Shown here: positions 15,847 to 24,137 of the stretch, piece by piece
Position numbering within the stretch: position 1 is the stretch's first letter
How the letters are laid out: each line of letters begins with the position of its first letter
DNA from: Brevundimonas sp.
Lineage (GTDB): Bacteria > Pseudomonadota > Alphaproteobacteria > Caulobacterales > Caulobacteraceae
Direction: 5' to 3'
Length of the DNA stretch: 44,451 nucleotides
NCBI RefSeq assembly: GCF_019636155.1
Contig: NZ_JAHBYB010000014.1
Coordinates: 1-44,451 of the forward strand
Program-made: the position numbers and the translations under genes
Notes under the pieces: model-generated
What the model was told of the DNA's origin: nothing
Database searches by the model: none
Seen by the model: the letters and a program-made list of their open reading frames with translations, nothing else

Positions 15847-16650
15847 ATGATCTACCGCTCCCTTCTGTTCGTGCCCGGGGCGCGGCCAGAGCGCTTTGAA
15901 AAGGCCCTGGCCGCCGGCGCCGACATCGCCTGTATCGACCTGGAGGACGGCACCCCGCCGCAATCCAAGGACGAGGCGCGGGCGGCCGCGGCCGCCTTCC
16001 TGGCCCAGCGACCGGCGGCGGTGCGGATCAACGGCGTCGGCGCGCCGGAGTTCGAGGCCGACGTCGAGGCCCTGAAGGGGATCGCGGGCCTGGCCTTGAT
16101 CATGCTGCCCAAGGCCGAAAGCGCGGACCAGATCGCCCGGCTGGCCGATCGGCTGGGGCCGGACCACGCGCCGCTGTGGGCGGTGATCGAATCGACCGAG
16201 GGGCTGAAGAACGCCTGGGACATCGCCGCCGCGCCGGGGCTGGAAGGCGTGCTGTTCGGCGGCGCCGACTATTCGGTCGACATCGGCTCGGACATGGAAT
16301 GGGACGCCCTGGCCTATGCCCGCGGCCGACTGGTCGCCGCCTGCGCCCGGGCGGGGGTCCAGTTGCTGGACGTGCCCTATCTGGACGTCCACGACCCCGA
16401 CGGCCTGGTCGCCACGACGCGCCGGGTGCGGGCCATGGGCTTCACCGGCCGGGCCTGCATCCATCCCGATCAGGTGAAGGGGGTCCATGAAGCCTTCACC
16501 CCCACCCCGGCCCAGGTCGAGCACGCCCGGAAGGTGATCGAGACCTTCGAGGCGGCCCAGGGCGGCCCGGCCCTGCTGAACGGCAAGCTGATCGACCTGC
16601 CTATCCTGAGGGCGGCGAACCGCGTCCTCGAAACCGCCGCGAGAAACTGA
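15847..16650 (+). CDS. HpcH/HpaI/CitE-family CoA-ester lyase
   Basis: A 267-residue TIM-barrel lyase of the CitE branch, which cleaves or forms C-C bonds in beta-hydroxyacyl-CoA esters such as citramalyl-CoA or malyl-CoA using Mg. Family motifs are YRSLLFVPG (substrate/CoA region), DLEDG, RINGVG with the conserved Arg, MLPKAES, AVIESTEG with the metal-binding Glu, FGGADYSVDIG with metal-binding Asp, and ACIHPDQV. It leads a five-gene operon (lyase, MaoC, acyl-CoA dehydrogenase, two CoA-transferases). That set parallels itaconate degradation, in which a CoA-transferase, a MaoC hydratase and a (S)-citramalyl-CoA lyase give pyruvate and acetyl-CoA. The exact substrate here may be a homologue of that C5 acid. 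Motif-2 site 1 lies 16 bases upstream. Confidence 0.87.
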   Translation: MIYRSLLFVPGARPERFEKALAAGADIACIDLEDGTPPQSKDEARAAAAAFLAQRPAAVRINGVGAPEFEADVEALKGIAGLALIMLPKAESADQIARLADRLGPDHAPLWAVIESTEGLKNAWDIAAAPGLEGVLFGGADYSVDIGSDMEWDALAYARGRLVAACARAGVQLLDVPYLDVHDPDGLVATTRRVRAMGFTGRACIHPDQVKGVHEAFTPTPAQVEHARKVIETFEAAQGGPALLNGKLIDLPILRAANRVLETAARN

Positions 16651-16659
16651 GAAAAGACG

Positions 16660-17181
16660 ATGGTCCAGAACGTCAAGGAAGTCGGCCCGCAACGGTATCG
16701 CGAGACCTTCGGCCGCTATTTCGAGGATTTCGTGGTCGGCGATGTCTATGAGCACCGCCCCGGCAAGACGGTGACGGAATACGACAACCACCTGTTCACC
16801 CTGCTGACGCTGAACACCCATCCGATGCATTTCGACGCCGAGTTCGCGGCGGCCTCGGAGTTCAAGAAGAACCTGGTGGTCAGCCCCTACACCCTGGCCC
16901 TGCTGATCGGGATGAGCGTGACCGACACCAGCCAGAAGGCCATCGCCAACCTGGGCATGGACGAGGTGAAATTCACCGCCCCGGTCTTCGCCGGCGACAC
17001 CATCTATGGCGAGAGCGAGGTGCTGGAGAAGCGCGAGAGCAAGTCCCGCCCCGGCCAGGGCATCGTGACCATCAACACCATCGGCAAGAACCAGCGCGGC
17101 GAGGTGGTCTGCAGCTTCAAGCGCAACCTGCTGATCCCGGCGCGCGGCAATGCGGTCGAGGACAAGGTGGGCCACTACTGA
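16660..17181 (+). CDS. MaoC-family enoyl-CoA hydratase (mesaconyl/itaconyl-CoA type)
   Basis: A 173-residue single hot-dog domain hydratase. GRYFEDFVVGDVYEHRPGKTVTEYDN followed by NTHPMHFDAEFA is the pattern of mesaconyl-CoA and itaconyl-CoA hydratases; candidate catalytic residues are D42, N52 and H57. It would add water to a branched C5-type unsaturated dicarboxyl-CoA, giving the beta-hydroxy ester that the CitE-like lyase at 15847 could cleave. It begins 9 bases after the lyase, and its stop overlaps the acyl-CoA dehydrogenase start by one base. The hydratase call is firm, the exact substrate inferred from the operon. Confidence 0.88.
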   Translation: MVQNVKEVGPQRYRETFGRYFEDFVVGDVYEHRPGKTVTEYDNHLFTLLTLNTHPMHFDAEFAAASEFKKNLVVSPYTLALLIGMSVTDTSQKAIANLGMDEVKFTAPVFAGDTIYGESEVLEKRESKSRPGQGIVTINTIGKNQRGEVVCSFKRNLLIPARGNAVEDKVGHY

Positions 17182-18371
17182 TGGCCGACCACAGCCACAT
17201 CTCGGAGGCCGATGAGCGCGCCATCCTGGACGCCATCGACAAATGGCTGGAGCAGAAGGTGGCGCCCGTCGCCATGCGACTGGAGCATGACGACGAATAT
17301 CCGGCCGAGCTGGTCCAGGACATGGTCGACCTGGGCCTGTTCGGCGCCCTGATCGATCCGGAATACGGCGGGCTGGGCCTGTCGGCGACGACCTATTCGC
17401 GCATCGTGGCGCGGATCAGCGAGGAGTGGATGAGCCTGACGGGGGTGTTCAACTCCCACCTGATGATGGCCATCGTGGTGCAGAAATTCGGCACCCAGAA
17501 GCAGAAGGACTACTGGCTGCCCAGGTTCGCCGCGGGCGAACTGCGCGGCTGCCTGGGCCTGACCGAGCCGGATGCGGGCACGGACCTGCAAGGTATCCGC
17601 ACCACGGCGAAACGGGTCGGCGACAGATACGTCGTCAACGGGTCCAAGACCTGGATCACCAATGTGGTCAACGGCCACTGCCTGGCCCTGCTGGTCAAGA
17701 CCGACCCGGAGGCCAGCCCCCGCTACAAGGGGATGAGCATGCTGATCACCCCCAAGATCGACCCGGAGACACGCGCGCCCCTGCCGGGCGTGCAGGCGGG
17801 CCGCAAGCTGCCCAAGCTGGGCTACAAGGGCGTGGACACCGGCGAGATCGCCTTCGACGGCTATGAATGCGACGCCGAACTGAGCCTGATCGGCGGCGAG
17901 GAGGGGCAGGGCTTCTTCATGGCCACCGGCGGGCTGGAGATCGGCCGCATCAACGTCGCCGCGCGCGGCGTCGGCGTGGCCCGGCGTGGGCTGAAGGAGG
18001 CGGTGCGCTATTCCCAGGAGCGCAAGACCATGGGCAAGCCGATCTGCGAGCACCAGGCCATCCAGACCAAGCTGGGCGAGATGGCCACCAAGGTGCGGGC
18101 GTCGGAGCTGCTGGTCGAGGACGCGGCCCGTCTCTACGACCGGGGCGAGCGGGTGGACATGGAGGCGGGGATGGCCAAATTCTTCGCCTCGGAAACGGCG
18201 CTGGAGGTGGCGACCGAGGCCATGCGCATCCACGGCGCCTATGGCTATTCCAAGGAGTTTCCGGTCGAGCGCCTTTATCGCGACGCCCCCCTGATGTGCA
18301 TCGGCGAGGGTTCGAACGAGATCCAGCGGATCATCATCGCCAAACAGCTGATCGCCAGGAACAAGGTCTGA
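17181..18371 (+). CDS. Acyl-CoA dehydrogenase
   Basis: A 396-residue FAD-dependent acyl-CoA dehydrogenase that introduces an alpha,beta double bond. Visible signatures are CLGLTEPDAGTDLQGIRTTA (FAD/substrate loop), GSKTWITNVVNG, the helix GLEIGRINVAARGVGVARRG, and CIGEGSNEIQRIIIAKQ at the C-terminus, which carries the Glu position used as catalytic base in most of the family. In this operon it would desaturate a saturated or branched dicarboxyl-CoA (for example a methylsuccinyl-CoA-like ester) to the substrate of the MaoC hydratase. Its stop overlaps the next start in ATGA. The chain type is not evident from the sequence. Confidence 0.92.
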   Translation: MADHSHISEADERAILDAIDKWLEQKVAPVAMRLEHDDEYPAELVQDMVDLGLFGALIDPEYGGLGLSATTYSRIVARISEEWMSLTGVFNSHLMMAIVVQKFGTQKQKDYWLPRFAAGELRGCLGLTEPDAGTDLQGIRTTAKRVGDRYVVNGSKTWITNVVNGHCLALLVKTDPEASPRYKGMSMLITPKIDPETRAPLPGVQAGRKLPKLGYKGVDTGEIAFDGYECDAELSLIGGEEGQGFFMATGGLEIGRINVAARGVGVARRGLKEAVRYSQERKTMGKPICEHQAIQTKLGEMATKVRASELLVEDAARLYDRGERVDMEAGMAKFFASETALEVATEAMRIHGAYGYSKEFPVERLYRDAPLMCIGEGSNEIQRIIIAKQLIARNKV

Positions 18372-19531
18372 TGAGCCAGCCCCTATCCGGCGTGCGCGTC
18401 ATCGCCGTCGAACAGTATGGCGCCGGCCCCTACGGCACCCAGCTGCTGAGCGAACTGGGCGCCGAGGTCATCAAGATCGAGGCCGTGTCCATGGGCGGCG
18501 ACGTCAGCCGCGCCACCGGCCCCTTCTTTCTGGGCGAGAACGACAGCCACTTCTTCCAGACCTTCTCGCGCGGCAAGAAGTCGGTGACCATCGAGCTGAA
18601 GACGCCGGAGGGCCGCGCCGCGTTCGAGCGGCTGGTCGCCACCGCCGACGCCGTGGTCAACAACCTGCGCGGCGACCAGCCGGCCAAGCTGAAGATCACC
18701 CATGACGACCTGAAGGCGATCAGGCCCGGCGTCGTCTGCGGCCATCTGTCGGCCTATGGCCGCGACAACTCGCGCAAGGCCTGGCCGGGGTATGACTATC
18801 TGATGCAGGCCGAGGCCGGGTTCATGAGCCTGACCGGCGAGCCGGACGGGCCGCCGATCCGGTTCGGCCTGTCCATGGTCGACTTCATGACCGGCTCGGT
18901 CTTCGCCCTGGGCGTGGTCTCGGCCATCCTGGGGGCGCGATCGACGGGCAAGGGGCGCGACGTGGACGTGTCCCTGTTCGACGTAGCCCTGCACCAGACC
19001 TCCTATCCGGCGACCTGGGCCATGAACGAGGGCCATGAGATCGAGCGGATGCCGCGCGCGGCCCATCCGTCGATCGCGCCGTCGCAACTGGTCAGGACCG
19101 CCGACGGCTGGGCCATGCTGATGTGCCAGACGCCGAAATTCTGGGACGCCTTCTGCGCCCTGGCCGAACAGCCCGGACTGAAGGCCGATCCCCGATTCAA
19201 GGACATCCCCTCGCGGCGCGAGAATATCGAGGCCCTGACCGAGGCGCTGGATGCGGTGATGCAGACCCGGACCACCGACCAGTGGCTGGCCCTGCTGGGC
19301 GGCCAGGTTCCCTTCGCCCCGGTGCGCGGCCTGAAGGCGGCGCTGGACAACCCCTATGTCGCCGAAGTCGGGATGCGCGATGTGGTCGAACATCCGGAAC
19401 GGCCCGAGGGCCTGCATCTGCTGGCCTGCCCGATCAAGATCGACGGTCGGCGCGCGCCGGGCGTCCGGGCGCCGCGCATGGGCGAGCACAACGCCGAGCT
19501 TCTGGGCGCCAAGGCGGCGGCCGCGGAATGA
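18371..19531 (+). CDS. CaiB/BaiF (family III) CoA-transferase A
   Basis: A 386-residue family III CoA-transferase that moves CoA between carboxylates through an aspartyl intermediate. Landmarks are GVRVIAVEQYGAGPYGT, LGAEVIKIEAV, SRGKKSVTIELKTPEGR, the catalytic Asp D171 in FGLSMVDFMTGSV, and GKGRDVDVSLFDVALHQ. It is followed directly by a second CoA-transferase with a 4-base overlap. The two may form a heteromer, as described for some succinyl-CoA-dependent aromatic or branched dicarboxylate CoA-transferases, or may act on different acids. The start at 18371 is fixed by the overlap with the acyl-CoA dehydrogenase stop. It probably activates the free dicarboxylate that enters the lower pathway. 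Confidence 0.9.
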   Translation: MSQPLSGVRVIAVEQYGAGPYGTQLLSELGAEVIKIEAVSMGGDVSRATGPFFLGENDSHFFQTFSRGKKSVTIELKTPEGRAAFERLVATADAVVNNLRGDQPAKLKITHDDLKAIRPGVVCGHLSAYGRDNSRKAWPGYDYLMQAEAGFMSLTGEPDGPPIRFGLSMVDFMTGSVFALGVVSAILGARSTGKGRDVDVSLFDVALHQTSYPATWAMNEGHEIERMPRAAHPSIAPSQLVRTADGWAMLMCQTPKFWDAFCALAEQPGLKADPRFKDIPSRRENIEALTEALDAVMQTRTTDQWLALLGGQVPFAPVRGLKAALDNPYVAEVGMRDVVEHPERPEGLHLLACPIKIDGRRAPGVRAPRMGEHNAELLGAKAAAAE

Positions 19532-20637
19532 AGCTGGAGGGCGTCAGGGTTCTGGACCTGTCCCTGTTCCTGCCGGGGCCGATGCTGACGCTGATGATGG
19601 CCGACCACGGCGCCGATGTGATCAAGATCGAGCCGCCCGGCGAAGGCGAGCCGACGCGCCACATCGGCTACGTCAAGAACGGCGCCTCGGTCTGGTTCCG
19701 CAACACCCATCGGGGCAAGCGCAGTGTTTCCCTGAACCTGAAGACGCCGGAGGGCCTGGCCGATTTCCACGCCCTGGCGGCGCAGGCGGACGTGATCGTC
19801 GAGGCCTTCCGTCCCGGCGTGGCCGACCGGCTGGGCGTCGGCTACGACGCCGTGCGGGCCTATAATCCCGGCGTGGTCTATTGCGCCGTCAGCGCCTTCG
19901 GCCAGAGCGGCGCCTATCGCGACCTGCCGGCGCATGACGTGGCGGTCCAGGCCCTGGCGGGGGTGGTGTCGCTGAACCAGGGGCAGGACGGCAAACCGAC
20001 CATGCCGCACATGCCGGTGGCCGACGCCCTGTCGTCCCTGACCGCCCTGTCGGGGGTGCTGATGGCCCTGCTGCGGCGCCAGACGACGGGGCAGGGGGAC
20101 TATCTGGACGTCTCCATGTACGACGCCACCCTGGCCTGGACGCCCAATGTCACCGGCCGGATCTTCGCCACGGGCCAGGCGCACGAGCCGAAGGCCGAGC
20201 GGTCCTGGGGCGGGGCGGCCTTCTACAACCTGTATGAATGCGCCGACGGCCAGTGGATCGTGCTGGGCGGGTCGGAGCTGAAATTCGCGCGCAACCTGCT
20301 GACCGCCCTGGACTGGCCGGACCTGATCGATATCGCCGCCCGGCCGCCGGGGCCGGAGCAGGAGCCGCTGCGCGCCTTCCTGCGCGAGACCTTCCGGGGC
20401 CGCACGCGCGCCGAATGGGAAGACTGGTTCCAGGGGCGCGACATCTGTTTCGCCCCGGTGCGGACCCTGAAGGACGCCTTCGACGATCCCGCGACGACCG
20501 CGCGCGGCATGCTGGCCCGCGACGCCGAGGGGAATGAGGTGGTCGGCACGCCGATCCTGTTCCGCGAAGAGCCGGCGCGGATCGATCCGGCGCTTCCGCC
20601 GCCGCCGGTTCCGGCCGCGAAGGCGGGCTGGCGATGA
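19528..20637 (+). CDS. CaiB/BaiF (family III) CoA-transferase B
   Basis: A 369-residue family III CoA-transferase, paralogous to the preceding gene but clearly divergent. It has GVRVLDLSLFLPGPMLTLMM, HGADVIKIEPPGEGEPTR, THRGKRSVSLNLKTPEG, probable catalytic D166 in HMPVADALSSLTA, and GDYLDVSMYDATLAW. It is the last gene of the operon that starts at 15847; its stop is 6 bases from the stop of the convergent gntR-2. Both copies keep the catalytic Asp, so neither is an obvious pseudo-subunit. Confidence 0.9.
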   Translation: MKLEGVRVLDLSLFLPGPMLTLMMADHGADVIKIEPPGEGEPTRHIGYVKNGASVWFRNTHRGKRSVSLNLKTPEGLADFHALAAQADVIVEAFRPGVADRLGVGYDAVRAYNPGVVYCAVSAFGQSGAYRDLPAHDVAVQALAGVVSLNQGQDGKPTMPHMPVADALSSLTALSGVLMALLRRQTTGQGDYLDVSMYDATLAWTPNVTGRIFATGQAHEPKAERSWGGAAFYNLYECADGQWIVLGGSELKFARNLLTALDWPDLIDIAARPPGPEQEPLRAFLRETFRGRTRAEWEDWFQGRDICFAPVRTLKDAFDDPATTARGMLARDAEGNEVVGTPILFREEPARIDPALPPPPVPAAKAGWR

Positions 20638-20642
20638 CCGCC

Positions 20643-21365
20643 TCAGCTCTCGCGGTGATAGGTCATGGCGTAGACGAAACGCGACGCCGGGTGGGTCGAA
20701 TCGGACGCCAGCATCAGCCGGCCGTCGGCGTCGAAATAGCGGCGCAGGGTGTGCAGGGCCGCGCCGCCCTTTTCGGCCTTGAGGAAACGCGCCTGTTCGG
20801 CGGTCAGGTTGACGGCCGAAATCTCCTGCTCGATCCGATGCACGACGACGCCGAAATCACGCGCGATCAACTGCTGGATGGCGCCGTCCCAGTCGCGCAG
20901 CTTGGGGGCGATCTCGGCATAGGCGGGGGCGATATAGATCTGCGACAGGGCGACGGGCTTGCCGTCGTTGCGCCGGAGGCCGGACGCCACCAGCCAGGCG
21001 TCGGCCGCCTGTTCGTTCAGACCGATGCGGATCGCCTCCTGCGGCTCCAGCCGACGCAGGCCCGCGGTGCGGATCTGCAGCCGGGCGTCGCGGGCGTATT
21101 GCATCAGGGCCTGGGTCCCGCCCAGGGGCTGGACGAAAGCCGGGGCGCTGTGGTCGCGGATCACCGTGGTGCCGACGCCGCGCCGACGCTCGACCAGGCC
21201 GGCCTCGAACAGCAGGCGCAGGGCGTCGCGCGCCGTGTGCCGGGACACGTCATACAGCTGGCACAGTTCGAACTCGGGCGGCAGCTGGCTTCCGACCGGA
21301 TAGCGTCCCGAGACGATTTCGCCGCGCAGGATGTCGGCAAGCTGCCGATAGCGGGGTTGGCTCAT
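20643..21365 (-). CDS. GntR/HutC-family transcriptional regulator (GntR-2)
   Basis: A 240-residue regulator with an N-terminal winged helix (RYRQLADILRGEIVSGRYP, LPPEFELCQLYDVSRHTARD, RRRGVGTTVIRD) and a C-terminal UTRA effector domain ending FVYAMTYHRES. It belongs to the same HutC branch as GntR-1 but is clearly divergent in sequence, so a separate effector is likely. ATG at 21365 (MSQPRYRQ) is the start; a longer frame from 21404 overlaps the divergent gene and the operator. Motif-2 site 2 lies about 38 bases upstream, in the promoter region shared with the PrpD operon, and the same motif precedes the operon whose end converges on this gene. It is therefore the best candidate for the motif-2 regulator. 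Confidence 0.88.
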   Translation of the reverse strand: MSQPRYRQLADILRGEIVSGRYPVGSQLPPEFELCQLYDVSRHTARDALRLLFEAGLVERRRGVGTTVIRDHSAPAFVQPLGGTQALMQYARDARLQIRTAGLRRLEPQEAIRIGLNEQAADAWLVASGLRRNDGKPVALSQIYIAPAYAEIAPKLRDWDGAIQQLIARDFGVVVHRIEQEISAVNLTAEQARFLKAEKGGAALHTLRRYFDADGRLMLASDSTHPASRFVYAMTYHRES

Positions 21366-21402
21366 GTCTGACTCGCGTTGCGCAAAGAAACCTTTTGCCA
21401 CC

Positions 21403-22770
21403 ATGTCCGAACAAGAGGGAAGCCTGTCCCTGCGTCTGGCGAACCGGTTGGCGCGGGCGCCGCGTGCACAAGATCGTCATAGGGGGCGCCGGCATCTGCT
21501 GGACTGGCTGGCCTGCGCCGTGGCCGGATCGCGCGAGCCGGGCGCCGCGGAGCCGCGTCGGCTGGCCCGGCGCGAGGGCATCGGCGCCTGCCGGATCATC
21601 GGCGGCGGCCGGGCGGGACCGCAGGCGGCGGCCCTGGCCAACGGCCCGGCCGGCGCCCTGCTGGAAATGGACGATGTGGATCGGAGGGGCCTGCTGCATC
21701 CTGGTCCGGTGGTCTTCCCGGCGGTCCTGGCGGCGGCCGAGGCGACGGGGGTCGATGACGGCGACGCCATCCTGGACGCGGCGATCCGCGGCTATGAGGC
21801 GATGATCCGTGTCGGCCGGGCGGTCGGGCCGGATCACGCCGCGCGCTTTCACGTCACGGCCAGTTGCGGCGGCTTCGGGGCGGCGGCCGGGGCGGCGTCC
21901 ATCCTGGGGCTGAACCGGCTGAAGACCGCCTGGGCCCTGGGCAATGCGGGCCAGCAGGCGTTCGGCCTGTGGCAGGTGCGGCACGAGCCGGTGTTCACCA
22001 AGGCCCTGCACGATGGCCGGGCCGCCGCCAACGGCCTGGCCTCGGCCCTGCTGGCGGGCGACGGCTATGCCGGTCCGCTGGAGATTTTCGAGGGGCCGCA
22101 CGGCTTCTTCGCGGGCCTGTGTCCCGATGGCCGCCCGGAGGCGATCCTGGACGGGGGGGAGGCCTGGGCCATCCACGAGGTCAGCTTCAAGCCGCACGCC
22201 GCCTGCCGACACGCCCATGCGGCGATCGACGCGGTGCTGGACCTGCGGCGGCAGGCGGCGGGCGCCGACCTGGAGAGCCTGACCCTGGGCGTCTATGGCG
22301 ACGCCCTGACCTTCTGCGATCGCCCGGCGCCGACGACGCCGGTCGAGGCCAAATTCTCGCTCCAGCATGCGGCGGCCGTGGCTTGGCGTCATGGCGACGC
22401 GGCCCTGGAGCGGTTCACGCCCGAGGCCGTGGCGGATCCCGACAATGCCAGCCTGCGCGCCCTTGTCCGCCCGGTCCGCGATGCGGATTGCGACGCCGGC
22501 TACCCGGCCCGGTTCGGGGCGACGGCCCAGGCGGTGCTGTCGGACGGTCGGACCCTTCGCGCCGAGGCCCCGGACGCCCTGGGCGATCCCGAGCGGCCGC
22601 TGGACGATGCGGCCCTGGTCGCCAAGGCGCGCGCCCTGTTCGCCTGGGGCCGCCTGACCGACGTTCAGGCGGACGGCCTGATCGCCGCCGCCCTGTCCCT
22701 GGGCGAAGGGGCGGGCCTGTCGGACCTGTGGGCGGCGGCGCCGATCGCGGGCCTGGAGAGTGGATCATGA
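21403..22770 (+). CDS. MmgE/PrpD-family protein A
   Basis: A 455-residue member of the MmgE/PrpD family, which includes 2-methylcitrate dehydratase, cis-aconitate decarboxylase and related (de)hydratases or isomerases of tricarboxylic and branched acids; no iron-sulfur cluster is used. Recognisable parts are LLDWLACAVAGS, LEMDDVDRRGLLHPG (family form M-x-x-D-D-x-H with a shifted His), FKPHAACRHAHAAID and VEAKFSLQHAAAV. ATG at 21403 is preferred, but ATG at 21364 in the same frame is possible; the latter would overlap the gntR-2 start. It leads an operon with a second PrpD protein, a CoA ligase and an amidase. Substrate unknown. Confidence 0.85.
   Translation: MSEQEGSLSLRLANRLARAPRAQDRHRGRRHLLDWLACAVAGSREPGAAEPRRLARREGIGACRIIGGGRAGPQAAALANGPAGALLEMDDVDRRGLLHPGPVVFPAVLAAAEATGVDDGDAILDAAIRGYEAMIRVGRAVGPDHAARFHVTASCGGFGAAAGAASILGLNRLKTAWALGNAGQQAFGLWQVRHEPVFTKALHDGRAAANGLASALLAGDGYAGPLEIFEGPHGFFAGLCPDGRPEAILDGGEAWAIHEVSFKPHAACRHAHAAIDAVLDLRRQAAGADLESLTLGVYGDALTFCDRPAPTTPVEAKFSLQHAAAVAWRHGDAALERFTPEAVADPDNASLRALVRPVRDADCDAGYPARFGATAQAVLSDGRTLRAEAPDALGDPERPLDDAALVAKARALFAWGRLTDVQADGLIAAALSLGEGAGLSDLWAAAPIAGLESGS
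21404..21413. promoter_or_regulatory. Motif-2 operator, site 2
   Basis: On the minus strand this reads CTTGTTCGGACATGG, matching site 1 at TTGTYCGGACAT with one change in the palindromic core. It is about 38 bases upstream of the gntR-2 ATG and overlaps the favoured start codon of the divergent PrpD gene (ATG 21403), so it could regulate both directions. Confidence 0.55.
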
Positions 22771-24137
22771 CCGATCTGGCGGAACGTCTGGCGGATCACG
22801 CCCTGGCCCTGCGCTGGGCCGACATCGACGCCGGGGCCCGGGCGGCGGCCCGCACCTTTCTGCACGACAGCCTGTGTGTCGGCGTCGCCGGCCGGAACGC
22901 GCCGTTCGCCGAGGCGGTGCTGAGCGCCGCGCGCGCCTGGGGCGATGGGGGGAAATGCTCGGTCCTGGGGCGGCCCGAGGTGCGCCTGCCCGCGCCGCAG
23001 GCGGCCTTCGTCAACGCCTTCCAGATCCACAATCAGGAATTCGACTGCGTCCACGAGCCGGCGGTGGTGCATCCCCTGGCCACCCTCGTCGCCGCCCTGT
23101 TCGCCGAGGTCGAGCGGGCCGGACCCTGTTCGGGCGAGGCGGTGCTGACCGCCCTGGTCGCCGGGGTCGATGTCTCGGCCGGACTGGGGGTTGCGGCGAC
23201 CCGACCCTTGCGCTTCTTCCGCCCGGCGACGGCGGGGATCTTCGGCTGCGTCGCCGCCCTGATCAGCCTGACCAAGCCGTCGCGCCAGGTCGCCCTGGAC
23301 GCCTTCGGCTACGCCCTGTCCTTCGCCTCGGGGACCATGCAGGCCCATGTCGAGGGCAAGGCGACCCTGCCGGTCCAGATGGGCCAGGCGGCGCGCAACG
23401 CCGTGGCGGCCTTTGACCTGGCGCGCGCCGGTTTGCCGGGGCCGGCGCAGTCGATCCAGGGGCGGTTCGGCTATCTGCCCCTGTTCGAGGGCGACCATGA
23501 GGCCGAGGCGGCCTTCGCCGACCTGGGGCGTCGGTTCCGCATCGCCGAGGTCAGCTGGAAGCCCTATCCGACCGGACGCGCGGCCCAGGGCTGTATCGTC
23601 GCCACCGAAATCCTGATGCGCGACCATGGGGTGACGCCCCGGTCCCTGGAGCGGCTGACCTACAGGGCCCCGCCGATCATCCATTATCTGGTGGGCCGTC
23701 CGGCTGTCGAAGGGATGAGCGTCGCCTACGCCCGGCTGTGCGCGGCCTGGCTGGCGGCCGTCACCCTGACCCGCGGCCGGCCGGTGGGGCTGGAGGATTT
23801 CACCGAGGCGTCCCTGGCCGACCCGGCCGTCCTGGCCCTGGCGCAGCGGATCGAGGTGGTGGTGGACGACAACCCCGACCCGGCCGCCTTCGCCCCGGCC
23901 GAGGCCATCGCGCGGCTGAGCGACGGCGGCGAGGTCCGCCTGCCGATCAGGGCCCAGTTCGGCGCGCCCGACTGGCCGCTAAGCCGGGACCAGCATCTGG
24001 CCAAGGCCCGGGCCTGCCTGGCCTTCGGCGGCCTGGAGCGGGTCCATCCGGCGCTTTCGACGATGATCGACGACTTCGAGACCTGGGATGACGCGGGCCG
24101 GGCCTTCCGCCTGGCCGCGGGGAGAGACGACGCATGA
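22767..24137 (+). CDS. MmgE/PrpD-family protein B
   Basis: A 456-residue MmgE/PrpD-family protein that follows its paralogue with an ATGA overlap. It shows ARTFLHDSLCVGVAG, NAFQIHNQEFDCVHE with HPLATLVAALFAEVE (the conserved acidic/His and HP regions), SWKPYPTGRAAQGCI, and a C-terminal alpha/beta lid. Similarity to the previous protein is at the family level, so this is an old duplication or independent recruitment rather than a recent tandem copy. The pair may form a hetero-oligomer or act on successive intermediates. Its stop overlaps the start of the CoA ligase in ATGA. Confidence 0.86.
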   Translation: MTDLAERLADHALALRWADIDAGARAAARTFLHDSLCVGVAGRNAPFAEAVLSAARAWGDGGKCSVLGRPEVRLPAPQAAFVNAFQIHNQEFDCVHEPAVVHPLATLVAALFAEVERAGPCSGEAVLTALVAGVDVSAGLGVAATRPLRFFRPATAGIFGCVAALISLTKPSRQVALDAFGYALSFASGTMQAHVEGKATLPVQMGQAARNAVAAFDLARAGLPGPAQSIQGRFGYLPLFEGDHEAEAAFADLGRRFRIAEVSWKPYPTGRAAQGCIVATEILMRDHGVTPRSLERLTYRAPPIIHYLVGRPAVEGMSVAYARLCAAWLAAVTLTRGRPVGLEDFTEASLADPAVLALAQRIEVVVDDNPDPAAFAPAEAIARLSDGGEVRLPIRAQFGAPDWPLSRDQHLAKARACLAFGGLERVHPALSTMIDDFETWDDAGRAFRLAAGRDDA

